The position numbers were made by a program, and so were the translations under genes. The notes beneath the pieces are model-generated. The model was given only the letters and a program-made list of their open reading frames with translations. It was not told the DNA's origin and did not search any database. A stretch of DNA of 5,500 nt, from the NCBI GenBank assembly GCA_050700255.1, contig JBOHGX010000292.1:1-5500 (forward strand). Reading direction: 5' to 3'. This stretch comes from GCA-003244245 sp050700255 (GTDB taxonomy: Bacteria; Actinomycetota; Actinomycetes; Mycobacteriales; Pseudonocardiaceae). Below are positions 1-5,420 of the stretch, piece after piece (the stretch's first letter is position 1; each line of letters opens with the position of its first letter).

Positions 1-1108
1 TGTTCAGCGGGTGGCCCGACGCATCGGCCACGGGTGTCGGGGGGGCTTTTTGGAGTCCGGTTCCGACAATAGCGATCCGGTCGCGCTTGATCTCGTCACC
101 TGATGCATTCGTGCAGTGCGTGGCGAGCCTGTTGCCGAAGCTCTGGTCCTGGCCAGCCGCGACGATGATGTGCGCATCCACCGTGAGTAAGGCGTCGAGC
201 CCGGCGTGGTAATTTGCCGTCGGGACGCCATTGGCGACCCCGGCGCCGTTCAGGCCCCCGGTCAGCGGGGTGGCCAGGACAGGCTTGGGCAGTTCCTTGG
301 AACTAAAGCCGCCTGGTGCGGTCGCCTCGACCAGCGTCGAGCCGATTTTGAGGTCGGCGATCAGGTCGTCGCCGGACACGACGCTGTAGACCTCCTCGAC
401 CGCGAGCCCAGCCTTGACAGTGACCTTGACGGCCGACGTCTTGTCCACGGTGTACGTCGCGAGGACCTTGGCGCCGGCAGGCGGGGGGACGAAGGTAAGC
501 ACTCCGGTGTCGGTGTTGACCTTGACCTGCGTCGGGGTGGGATCTGGCGCAGGTTTCGTAGTCGTTTCGTAAACGATGTTGGGTACCTGGTCAGCGCCGC
601 CGGCGGACGGCCGGACGATGATCCGGTTCACCGCGCTCTGCACGACCGGCTTATGGCCGAGGGTGAGCGACGTAGCCACTTCCTCCGCACTCACCACCGC
701 GTTGGCGTCGGATGTTGATACTTCAACGGTGATGTCGTTGCCCCAAGTACCAGGCGACAGGGCCTCAATGTTGACGCAATCGCCGCTTGCATGTTTGAGC
801 GTTACCGCGGCTTTCTTCTCTGTGCCGTCGGCGACCCGGACGGCCCAGACCGTGGTGGCGCCGAACCGATAGGCCTGTTCAAGTGCTCGGACGAGGGTCA
901 GTTCACCGGATGCGCCGTCGACCCAGCGGTCGTAGGCGCCGAACCGCTGCACGGCATCGGTGTAGCTGCCGAGTAGCTGGGGCACGCCCACAGGCCCCAT
1001 GGCGGCGGTGCCGACCACCCCCAGGTTCCCCACGGTGACGGCACCGGGGACGATGAGTCCCTCCGGCCGTACCTCGATGAGGACGCCAGGCAGGATTGCT
1101 TCGGTCAT
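1..1108 (-). CDS. Contractile tail sheath protein (phage tail / contractile injection system), C-terminus beyond window
   Basis: This would form the contractile outer cylinder around the inner tube of a phage-tail-like particle. The frame is open from the ATG at 1108 to the left edge (369 codons). The ATG follows a GA-rich ribosome site (GAAGAGGGA). The N-terminus (LPGVLIEVRPEGL, residues 6-18), then GNLGVVGTAAMGPVG and a run ending QRFG, is the classic sheath opening. A variable, beta-rich insertion of roughly residues 100-275 follows, including a TGVLTFVPPPAG stretch. After it come TPLTGGLNG (about 280-288), LDALLTVDAHIIVAAG (304-319) and RIAIVG (344-349), the usual start of the conserved C-terminal half. 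Sheaths are commonly about 450-550 aa, so roughly 100 or more residues are missing, including the part that contacts neighbouring subunits. Family assignment is from motif recognition. The choice between a bacterial injection system and a prophage tail is inferred from the adjacent SARP gene and the absence of phage head genes in view. Confidence 0.88.
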   Translation of the reverse strand, partial: MTEAILPGVLIEVRPEGLIVPGAVTVGNLGVVGTAAMGPVGVPQLLGSYTDAVQRFGAYDRWVDGASGELTLVRALEQAYRFGATTVWAVRVADGTEKKAAVTLKHASGDCVNIEALSPGTWGNDITVEVSTSDANAVVSAEEVATSLTLGHKPVVQSAVNRIIVRPSAGGADQVPNIVYETTTKPAPDPTPTQVKVNTDTGVLTFVPPPAGAKVLATYTVDKTSAVKVTVKAGLAVEEVYSVVSGDDLIADLKIGSTLVEATAPGGFSSKELPKPVLATPLTGGLNGAGVANGVPTANYHAGLDALLTVDAHIIVAAGQDQSFGNRLATHCTNASGDEIKRDRIAIVGTGLQKAPPTPVADASGHPLN

Positions 1109-1151
1109 GGTTCCCTCTTCTCCGCCTGATGGGTGTTGTCGCGTGCTGGCG

Positions 1152-2402
1152 TCACGGCGGGTTGATCCGTAGGTACACGACGGCGATCCCATCGAGTCCC
1201 GGTCCCACCCCCGGCGCTGGCAAGTACGAGATGATGAACCGGTCCGCTCCCGTCGGCAGGCGGACCGGGGCGGCGAGCACCCGGTCGAACCCGGAGTACC
1301 GGTCCGGGCTGCTGTCGGTGTCCCAGTCGCCGAGGTCGAGTTGCCCGCTGGCCGGCCCGAGACCGGTAAGCAGATCCTCTGGCGACACCGTGACCTCGGC
1401 ATTGGTCTGCGCCGGACGCTCACCGCCGACGGCCGTCAGGAAGGCCGCCAGGTCTGGCAGGGGGGTCGGCGGCGCAGTGGCTCTGGCCACCACTCGCTGC
1501 AGGGTCACGGTGCCGCCCAGGGCCGGGCCCGGCAGGTATGCCAACGCAGAAATCCGGTGCACGGTCGCGGGGCCGGCGACCACCAGAGTTGCTGCGGTCT
1601 CGTTGTCCCATCGCACCATGTCATCGGCGACGATGTCGGTCTCGCGGGCGGGGCTGCCAGCCTGCTCCGGATCGGTGGTGACCACAATGCGGGCAATGAG
1701 ACTGTCGGCGTCGTCGGTGTCGCTGTACTGGTACTCGTAAAGCACGTCGAAGCTCGTGGCCTTACGCCAGCCACCCACCGTGTCGATGAATTCAGCCAGC
1801 GTAGTGGCGGCGATCGACAATTTCAGGAATCCCACCAGCCGTAGCTGGTCCCGGTCGGTGAAGAGGTCGGAATGAAGGGCGAGCACCGCGGCGTCGACGA
1901 TCGGGGCTGAAGTGCCCCACAGCTGAAAGCGCACTCGGGCATCCAGCCGACCGCCGCGAAGGGTCTGCGGGCCCAGCGGCGATTCTCGATCGCTACCACG
2001 ATGGTTGCCCAGCCCGACCAGTCGTTCGCCTACACGCTCGAGAGTCACGTTCGGGCGAGGAAGGGCAGCTGCGTGCGGCGGGAGCCGCGCCGCCAGGATG
2101 GCCAGCATGTCGTTGATGACGTCGGTCAATGCCGGTGCAGTCATCGTATCCACCGCGGCCATGGCGACGGTGCCGGCCCATTCCGATGAGAGCCGGCGGT
2201 CAATGATCCGGACGATCTCAGCCGTCCGATGCCATACCTCCCGTTGACCGGTGGCGACGTCGGTGACGAACCCGTGCCACCCCAAGTCCGTGTCCGCACC
2301 GTTACGCTCAAGCAGAGCTCGGACGAGAAAGGACCGGGCGGCGAGATCCTCCGTCGGTCCGTCCGTTGCCTCACCTTGGCTCCCGCCACTGTCATCGCTC
2401 AC
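1152..2402 (-). CDS. Unrecognised 416-aa protein between SARP and tail sheath; candidate injection-system component
   Basis: I do not recognise a named family. The GTG at 2402 is the first usable start after the SARP stop, and its Shine-Dalgarno sequence is poor. The first 20 residues are acidic and low-complexity, with no signal peptide or membrane segment, which suggests a cytosolic protein. Residues about 80-120 look helical (TDVINDMLAILAARLPP). Residues about 150-260 carry a mixed region ending WRKATSFDVLYEYQY, followed by an acidic loop (SDTDDADS). The C-terminal third is beta-rich with repeated short hydrophobic strands, ending FIISYLPAPG and GIAVVYLRIN. This layout would suit a structural or tail-completion protein, but that is inference. 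It lies 63 bases after the SARP gene and 43 bases before the sheath gene on the same strand, so co-transcription is likely. It is in the same frame as the SARP gene with no stop in the 63-base gap. It could also be a cargo or assembly factor. Confidence 0.75.
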   Translation of the reverse strand: MSDDSGGSQGEATDGPTEDLAARSFLVRALLERNGADTDLGWHGFVTDVATGQREVWHRTAEIVRIIDRRLSSEWAGTVAMAAVDTMTAPALTDVINDMLAILAARLPPHAAALPRPNVTLERVGERLVGLGNHRGSDRESPLGPQTLRGGRLDARVRFQLWGTSAPIVDAAVLALHSDLFTDRDQLRLVGFLKLSIAATTLAEFIDTVGGWRKATSFDVLYEYQYSDTDDADSLIARIVVTTDPEQAGSPARETDIVADDMVRWDNETAATLVVAGPATVHRISALAYLPGPALGGTVTLQRVVARATAPPTPLPDLAAFLTAVGGERPAQTNAEVTVSPEDLLTGLGPASGQLDLGDWDTDSSPDRYSGFDRVLAAPVRLPTGADRFIISYLPAPGVGPGLDGIAVVYLRINPP

Positions 2403-2465
2403 TGCGAGCAGTGGTACATCAGTCGCATCTCGGTGGCGTCTTCGCGGCGTCTCGCGCTTGCTGCG

Positions 2466-3365
2466 TCAGGCGAGTGACTTGCAGATCTGTTCGCGCAGCG
2501 CGTCCACGCTTGTGCGCAGGGCGCCCAACTCGACGCGGAGCGAGTCGAGCATGTCCGCGGTAGCGATGGCGAGTCGATGGGCCGGTCGCGGGGCGTCTTC
2601 CGGCTCGCCGGAGCCGGCCCTGATGGCCGCGGCGAGCGACTCGGTGCGCGCTGAGGGCCGCACGCCCAGCTCGTTTTCCAGTACCCACCGGCAGCGGTGG
2701 TACTGGCGAAGTGCACGGGTGCGGTCGTCGGTGTTGTAATAGAGCTGCATGAGTCGGCGGTGGCTTCGCTCGTGCGCCGGTTCAACGTCGAGCAACGCTT
2801 GCGTCCAGTGGATCGCCAGCTCGAACTCGCCGCGGCGTTCGTGCGCGACGCTGAGCTTGTCGAGCATCGTGATGTGGAGGTTGTCAAGGTGCTCCCGCTC
2901 GACCAGACACCACTCGGCATCGCAGCCGGCCAAGAGGGACCCTCGGCGCAGGTCGGCGGCGCGGCCCAGGGAGGCGAGCTCGCGCTCGGCGAGGTCGGAC
3001 ACGGTCCTCACCTGCGCGGCGCGAGCGGCCTCGCGAAAGCTGGCCACGTCGGCCCAGAGGCGACGGTTCGGGTTAATCAGCAGCCGATTGCCATCGGTGA
3101 GCACCAAACGTGGATCCTCATGAAGGTCGACATCAGTCCACTGATGGATCTGCCAGAGAACCTGACGAATCGCCTTCTTAGATGCGTCGGGCGGCGAGCA
3201 CGGCCAGAGGCTCTCGGCGGCGACCTCGCGGAGGATGCTGCGCTGTGGTGCGAGCAGCAGCAGCCCAAGAAACTCCTGAGCCTTGGGACTCACAGGGTCG
3301 GAGATCTCGACGGCCCCCAGAGAGATCTGGAAGAAACCGAACAATCTTATCTGCAGCTCTTCCAC
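2466..3365 (-). CDS. SARP-family (BTAD domain) transcriptional activator with C-terminal coiled-coil tail
   Basis: This is a Streptomyces antibiotic regulatory protein-type activator. Such proteins bind direct repeats near the -35 region and recruit RNA polymerase. The start is the GTG at 3365 (299 aa). An excellent GGAGAGGAGG site ends six bases upstream, whereas a longer TTG start at 3383 would place that site inside the gene. Residues 4-75 form the winged-helix DNA-binding domain (LQIRLFGFFQI, then SPKAQEFLGLLLL and KKAIRQVLWQIH). Residues about 104-250 form the helical bacterial transcriptional activator domain, with DLRRGSLLAGCDAEWCLVER, RGEFELAIHWTQALL and ELGVRPSARTESLAAAI. The last 50 residues go beyond a minimal SARP: a Pro/Glu linker followed by a probable coiled coil (DMLDSLRVELGALRTSVDAL). 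No ATPase domain is present, so this is a small SARP. It is first in the apparent operon with the 416-aa protein and the tail sheath gene and is its likely pathway-specific regulator. The target is inferred. Confidence 0.88.
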   Translation of the reverse strand: MEELQIRLFGFFQISLGAVEISDPVSPKAQEFLGLLLLAPQRSILREVAAESLWPCSPPDASKKAIRQVLWQIHQWTDVDLHEDPRLVLTDGNRLLINPNRRLWADVASFREAARAAQVRTVSDLAERELASLGRAADLRRGSLLAGCDAEWCLVEREHLDNLHITMLDKLSVAHERRGEFELAIHWTQALLDVEPAHERSHRRLMQLYYNTDDRTRALRQYHRCRWVLENELGVRPSARTESLAAAIRAGSGEPEDAPRPAHRLAIATADMLDSLRVELGALRTSVDALREQICKSLA

Positions 3366-3381
3366 GATCGGCCTCCTCTCC
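3366..3381 (-). promoter_or_regulatory. Strong Shine-Dalgarno site fixing the SARP start
   Basis: Read on the minus strand, GGAGAGGAGG is followed by CCGATC and then GTG. The six-base spacing to GTG is ideal. This is why the GTG at 3365 is preferred over the in-frame TTG at 3383, which overlaps the upstream edge of the site. Confidence 0.75.
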
Positions 3382-3392
3382 AATCAAGCGCA

Positions 3393-3467
3393 CCAGTGGT
3401 CGCGGCAGCTGCACTGGCAGGACGAAAGCGTGTTGCCACGGCATCTGGCATGTAGCGCTTCTGTCAA
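3393..3467 (-). promoter_or_regulatory. Candidate promoter/operator region of the SARP operon
   Basis: Three elements lie 28 to 102 bases upstream of the SARP start codon. A perfect TTGACA reads on the minus strand at 3467-3462 and could be a -35 box. I find no clear -10 hexamer at the right distance, so an activator-dependent promoter or chance are both possible. TGCCA-N7-TGGCA at 3434-3450 is a 17-bp dyad that would overlap the promoter spacer and -10. CCAGTG-N13-CACTGG at 3393-3417 is a second dyad that would lie in the leader RNA. The dyads could be operators or leader hairpins. None is a consensus I recognise. Confidence 0.3.
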
Positions 3468-3504
3468 AAGACTCCTCTCAAGCGACACTCAGCCTTGTCG
3501 CCAG

Positions 3505-3522
3505 CGGCGGCGTGAGCCGCCG
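3505..3522. repeat. GC-rich stem-loop, 7-bp perfect stem with 4-base loop
   Basis: CGGCGGC and GCCGCCG flank a GTGA loop, which is a GNRA-type tetraloop if transcribed rightward. There is no T-tract on either side, so it is not a canonical intrinsic terminator, although actinomycete terminators often lack one. It lies 140 bases upstream of the SARP gene. It could end leftward transcription arriving from the degraded genes to the right, insulating the SARP promoter. Confidence 0.35.
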
Positions 3523-3570
3523 AAGCTGCCAGCGACTGACTCTTGCCGGAACTACGACGATACAATTAGG

Positions 3571-3601
3571 TTGTCACTGTTGTAGGTCCCGTGTCTATAC
3601 T
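3571..3601 (+). promoter_or_regulatory. Weak candidate rightward promoter (TTGTCA / TATACT)
   Basis: TTGTCA at 3571-3576 and TATACT at 3596-3601 resemble -35 and -10 hexamers, but the spacer is 19 bases, longer than ideal. The surrounding 50 bases are more AT-rich than the rest of the window. No convincing rightward gene follows, so this may be coincidental. Confidence 0.15.
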
Positions 3602-3619
3602 TGGTGCCTGAGGTACCGG

Positions 3620-3838
3620 TTACTGCCCGTATTCTTTACTACCCTCGGTGTTGGCACTGGGACTAAGCGCCACAACATTCCAGCCCCTGACGCTCCTGGG
3701 ACGCTCCTGGTAGGTAGACCCCGAAACAGAGACTGCGATTTCCCTGTTTTTGGCGTCGATACGCACGGTAACAGTGCGAGTCCTCGCAGGCAGTGCCGGC
3801 TGATTTGGAGTCGAGATGTGTGCGACCGTGTCCGTCAA
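3620..3838 (-). CDS. Small hypothetical ORF (72 aa), uncertain
   Basis: This short leftward frame has a TTG start at 3838 that overlaps the TGA of the upstream broken frame (TTGA), an arrangement typical of translational coupling. Residues about 18-42 alternate hydrophobic and polar residues (RTVTVRIDAKNREIAVSVSG) as in a small beta sheet. The C-terminal third is compositionally ordinary and resembles no family I know. There is no clear ribosome site. It may be a real small protein, a decayed remnant or a chance ORF. The tandem 11-mer at 3689-3710 lies inside it, and because 11 is not a multiple of three the repeat is not a protein repeat. Confidence 0.2.
   Translation of the reverse strand: MTDTVAHISTPNQPALPARTRTVTVRIDAKNREIAVSVSGSTYQERPRSVRGWNVVALSPSANTEGSKEYGQ
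3689..3710. repeat. Perfect tandem repeat of an 11-mer (GACGCTCCTGG x2); candidate SARP-type binding site
   Basis: Two identical, directly adjacent copies of GACGCTCCTGG (minus strand CCAGGAGCGTC) are seen. SARP activators are known to recognise heptamer direct repeats with 11-bp centre-to-centre spacing, placed about 8 bp from a -10 box. Here, on the minus strand, eight bases separate the repeat from GAATGT (3680-3675), a loose -10 match. The site lies 324 bases upstream of the SARP start, far for autoregulation, so a binding role is inference only. Confidence 0.3.
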
Positions 3839-3981
3839 GCGACGACGAGCGTGTCGTAAGTGTAGAAGTCGACAACATCGAGCATCCGTCGTGGGGTCAC
3901 CGGGTCCGACAGCAACGCATTCATCAGATCATCGATACGGTGGCCGAGGAGATCCGCGGGCGCGGTTTGATCAGGCAGATA
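3835..3981 (-). pseudogene. 3' remnant of a reading frame cut by the IS insertion
   Basis: A leftward open frame of 48 codons ends at the TGA at 3837-3835 and has no start of its own. A TAG lies directly inside the IS end, so the frame must have begun beyond the insertion. It contains PADLLGHRIDDLMNALL and ends MLDVVDFYTYDTLVVA. Codon choice (CTC, GTC, GAC) looks more like a genuine gene than the overlapping rightward ORF at 3793-3996, which uses AGA, TGT, CTA and ATA. When the IS and one TA copy are removed, the frame joins the recombinase-like fragment at 5097-5150 (VADY followed by L). I do not recognise the sequence beyond that junction. Confidence 0.35.
3980..3981. repeat. TA target-site duplication, left copy
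   Basis: The TA directly abuts the left terminal repeat (CTAATGG). It matches the TA at the other end, as expected for IS630-family insertion. Confidence 0.7.
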
Positions 3982-4006
3982 CTAATGGAAACATAAGTGT
4001 CGAGAC
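3982..4006 (+). repeat. Left terminal inverted repeat of the IS630 element
   Basis: The sequence begins CTAATGGAAACATAAGTGTC. Against the right end it matches in blocks CTAAT, CAT, AGT, TC and GAC at identical distances from the TA, 16 of 25 positions. The imperfection suggests an old or divergent element. Confidence 0.65.
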
Positions 4007-4046
4007 GAGTATTATTTCACGAGTGCGACGCGCTGATGTATCGGAG

Positions 4047-4062
4047 CTTCGGATCTCCGAAG
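4047..4062. repeat. Small hairpin just downstream of the transposase stop
   Basis: CTTCGG-ATCT-CCGAAG is a perfect 6-bp stem with a 4-base loop, 24 bases past the transposase stop codon. There is no T-tract, so it is at best a weak terminator. It could also limit read-through transcription across the left IS end. Confidence 0.35.
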
Positions 4063-4085
4063 AATCCCCGGACGATGCCAGGGCA

Positions 4086-5039
4086 TTACTTGAGTCGCTC
4101 AAGAGCTTCGACTGCGACTTTCATTAGGTCGTCTCTGGTGAAGGGTACGGCTCGCGCGATCCTGTCGTGCTTGACGTTCTTGTTGACCCACTCGTCGGGG
4201 TTCAGCTCGGGTGAGTAGGGCGGCAGGAAGAATAGTTCCAGTCGCCCACCTGTGCCGGCGACGTATTCTTTGACGATGTTCGCCTTGTGCACGGACGATC
4301 CGTCGACCACTAAGAACACGGGTGTGTTGATATCATGGAGTACGCTTTGGAGGAACTCGATGAACCGCTGGGCGTTCATGGATCCTTCGTGGACCTGGAA
4401 GCTGCACTCGCCGCGCTGGCCTATCGCTGAGACTATCTTGACCGAGTGGCGTACCGCCGAACTGACCACGACGGGCGTCTGTCCGACCGGTGCCTAGGTG
4501 GTGCCGGCGTGGTAGTCCGTCCGCACCGACGCCTCGTCGGCGAACAGGATCGTCGCGCCCACCTCCGCCGCGCGGGCCTTGATCGCCGGGTACTCGTCAC
4601 GCTTCCACCGCTCCACCCGCTCCGGGTCCTGCTTCCACGACCGGTACAACGGCCGCTGCGGCGACATGCCCAGCTTCTTGAGTATCCGTCCCACCGTGAC
4701 CAGCGACACATCCTTGCCGAACGTCTTCTTGATCAGGTCCCGGATCAAGCCGCGGGTCCATAATGCCAGGCCGAAACTGTAGGCCCGCGGATCCTTCCCA
4801 TAGATCATGGTGTAGAGGCGGACCATCTCGCTGTCATCCAGCACCGTCGGGCGACCGGACGCGAACTTCGTGGATATCGCAGCAAGCCCACCCTCCTGAT
4901 ATTTCGAGATCCACTCGAAGACCGACGACCGGCCCACATTCATGATTTCCGCGATGCGATCGGCAGTGAGCCCGTTCTCATACATCCGGATAGCGGCCAG
5001 CCGCTCCTCGTTGGTCGCTCGGCGACCCTTCTTAGCCAT
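4086..5039 (-). pseudogene. IS630-family DDE transposase interrupted by an in-frame amber codon
   Basis: This enzyme would cut and paste the element at TA sites. I start it at the ATG at 5039 (MAKKGRR); a TTG lies six codons upstream. Residues 10-55 are a helix-turn-helix (LTADRIAEIMNVGRSSVFEWI). Residues 62-135 are a second winged-helix region with GRPTV and WTRGLIRDLI. The catalytic core follows: D168 in FADE, D246 in LVVDGSSVHKA and E283 in YSPELNPDEWV, with 36 residues between the last two. Codon 182 (4496-4494) is TAG where the family has Trp in DYHAGTTWAP. The reading continues in the same frame as APVGQTPVVV, with no frameshift. Total length is 317 codons, slightly short for the family. 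The upstream half alone keeps only the first catalytic Asp, so the protein should be inactive unless the amber is suppressed. A sequencing error (TGG to TAG) is the main alternative. Confidence 0.88.
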
Positions 5040-5069
5040 GCCACAAGTATCGCACAATGCTGTTTTAAA

Positions 5070-5094
5070 GTCCAGAAACTAATGAACTAATTAG
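5070..5094 (-). repeat. Right terminal inverted repeat of the IS630 element
   Basis: Read on the minus strand it begins CTAATTAGTTCATTAGTTTC. It contains a tandem octamer on the plus strand (AAACTAAT GAACTAAT, 5076-5091) and a self-complementary ACTAATTAGT (5086-5095) at the tip. Such subterminal repeats are plausible transposase binding sites. It lies 31 bases upstream of the transposase ATG, so it may also contain the transposase promoter. Confidence 0.65.
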
Positions 5095-5096
5095 TA
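5095..5096. repeat. TA target-site duplication, right copy
   Basis: This is the matching TA at the right IS end. The insertion falls within a Tyr codon of the recombinase-like frame and happens to preserve Tyr (TAC in the interrupted form, TAT when rejoined). Confidence 0.7.
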
Positions 5097-5150
5097 GTCC
5101 GCAACTGCCTCGCCGACGTCGGTGGGCAAGGGCAGCCGCTCGCTGCGTGG
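5097..5150 (-). pseudogene. Tyrosine-recombinase-like fragment truncated by the IS
   Basis: The frame reads PRSERLPLPTDVGEAVADY and stops at a TAA contributed by the IS end. A run of the form RLPLPxDVGEAxxDYL precedes the catalytic region in many actinobacterial site-specific integrases (recognition from memory, not a search). Only about 18 residues are seen, so the assignment is tentative. Upstream in this frame the sequence is not integrase-like, and the DUF5753 fragment begins at once in another frame, so the 5' side is already a recombination junction or a frameshifted remnant. Joined across the IS, the next residue is Leu, completing DYL as expected. Confidence 0.4.
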
Positions 5151-5407
5151 GCGAACAGCCGGCGCTGCCGCTCCATCCGCAGGCTTACCAGCCGCTCCAC
5201 CTGGTCGGGGCGCACCCGGGCGCTGCCCGCCGTCGCACCGAGGGAGTACGCCTCGGTCTGCACCAGGGCGTGCAGCACCAGCGGCATGTAGGTGACCACG
5301 TGCGAGGCAAGCCCCTCCAGGCCGACGTAGGTCCGGTGCCAGTCCGGGATGACGTCGTTCCAGCGGGCCAGCCAACTGCTCTGGTCGGCCCGGCCGGTCA
5401 GTGAGGA
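5150..5407 (-). pseudogene. DUF5753 fragment of an XRE-type DNA-binding regulator, lacking its HTH
   Basis: The frame reads WLARWNDVIPDWHRTYVGLEGLASHV, shown here in parts: LARWNDVIPDW, then HRTYVGLEGLAS, then TYMPLVLHALVQTEAY and VERLVSLRMERQRRLF. This is the start of the DUF5753 domain, which follows an N-terminal XRE helix-turn-helix in many actinomycete regulators (typically WF..Y..LE.....T.EPLVVPGLLQTE.Y). The usual PGLLQTE appears as LHALVQTE. A TAG at 5410-5408 precedes it in frame, there is no start codon before the domain, and no HTH is seen up to 5500. On the other side the family sequence ends at RRLFA and is replaced by recombinase-like sequence in another frame. It is therefore a remnant truncated at both ends. 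An internal GTG at 5299 gives a 70-aa ORF but is unlikely to be functional. Confidence 0.6.
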
Positions 5408-5420
5408 CTATAACCATAGT
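5407..5420. repeat. AT-rich dyad at the edge of the DUF5753 fragment
   Basis: ACTAT-AACC-ATAGT is a perfect 5-bp inverted repeat in an AT-rich patch within otherwise GC-rich DNA. It includes TATAGT on the minus strand, a good -10 match, but no matching -35 box is seen. It could be an operator or promoter remnant, or a scar of an earlier insertion. The remaining 80 bases to 5500 show no gene I can support. Confidence 0.25.

Larger units (their letters stand above)
3982..5094 (-). mobile_element. IS630-family insertion sequence, 1,113 bp, with TA target duplication
   Basis: The element encodes one leftward DDE transposase. Its ends were located by matching inverted sequences next to TA dinucleotides. 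The left end reads TACTAATGGAAACATAAGTG from 3980, and the right end on the minus strand reads TACTAATTAGTTCATTAGTT from 5096. Ungapped, 18 of the first 27 positions match (16 of 25 without TA). Insertion at TA with its duplication is the hallmark of the IS630/Tc1/mariner group, and 1.1 kb is a normal IS630 size. The interruption of the transposase by an amber codon suggests the copy is non-autonomous. An intact relative elsewhere in the genome could still mobilise it through the ends. Confidence 0.85.

Noticed and set aside
1096..1740. Rightward 214-aa ORF
   Set aside because: It is an antisense shadow of the 416-aa gene, with Arg/Ser/Ala-rich composition typical of GC-rich out-of-frame reading.
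2697..3455. Rightward 252-aa ORF opposite the SARP gene
   Set aside because: It is antisense to a clear SARP family protein. It has no recognisable domain and only a composition-driven open frame.
3793..3996. Rightward 67-aa ORF with GTG start
   Set aside because: It uses rare codons for this GC-rich genome (AGA, TGT, ATA, CTA) and ends inside the IS. The opposite strand in the same interval has better codon choice. No ribosome site is evident.
3816..4127. Rightward 103-aa ORF across the IS left end
   Set aside because: It spans the IS boundary and runs antisense into the transposase gene. It is Arg/Ser-rich with no family resemblance and is best explained as chance.
4086..4496. Transposase as a two-ORF element using programmed frameshifting
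   Set aside because: Both halves are in the same frame and only a TAG separates them. No frameshift is needed, and there is no slippery sequence at the junction.
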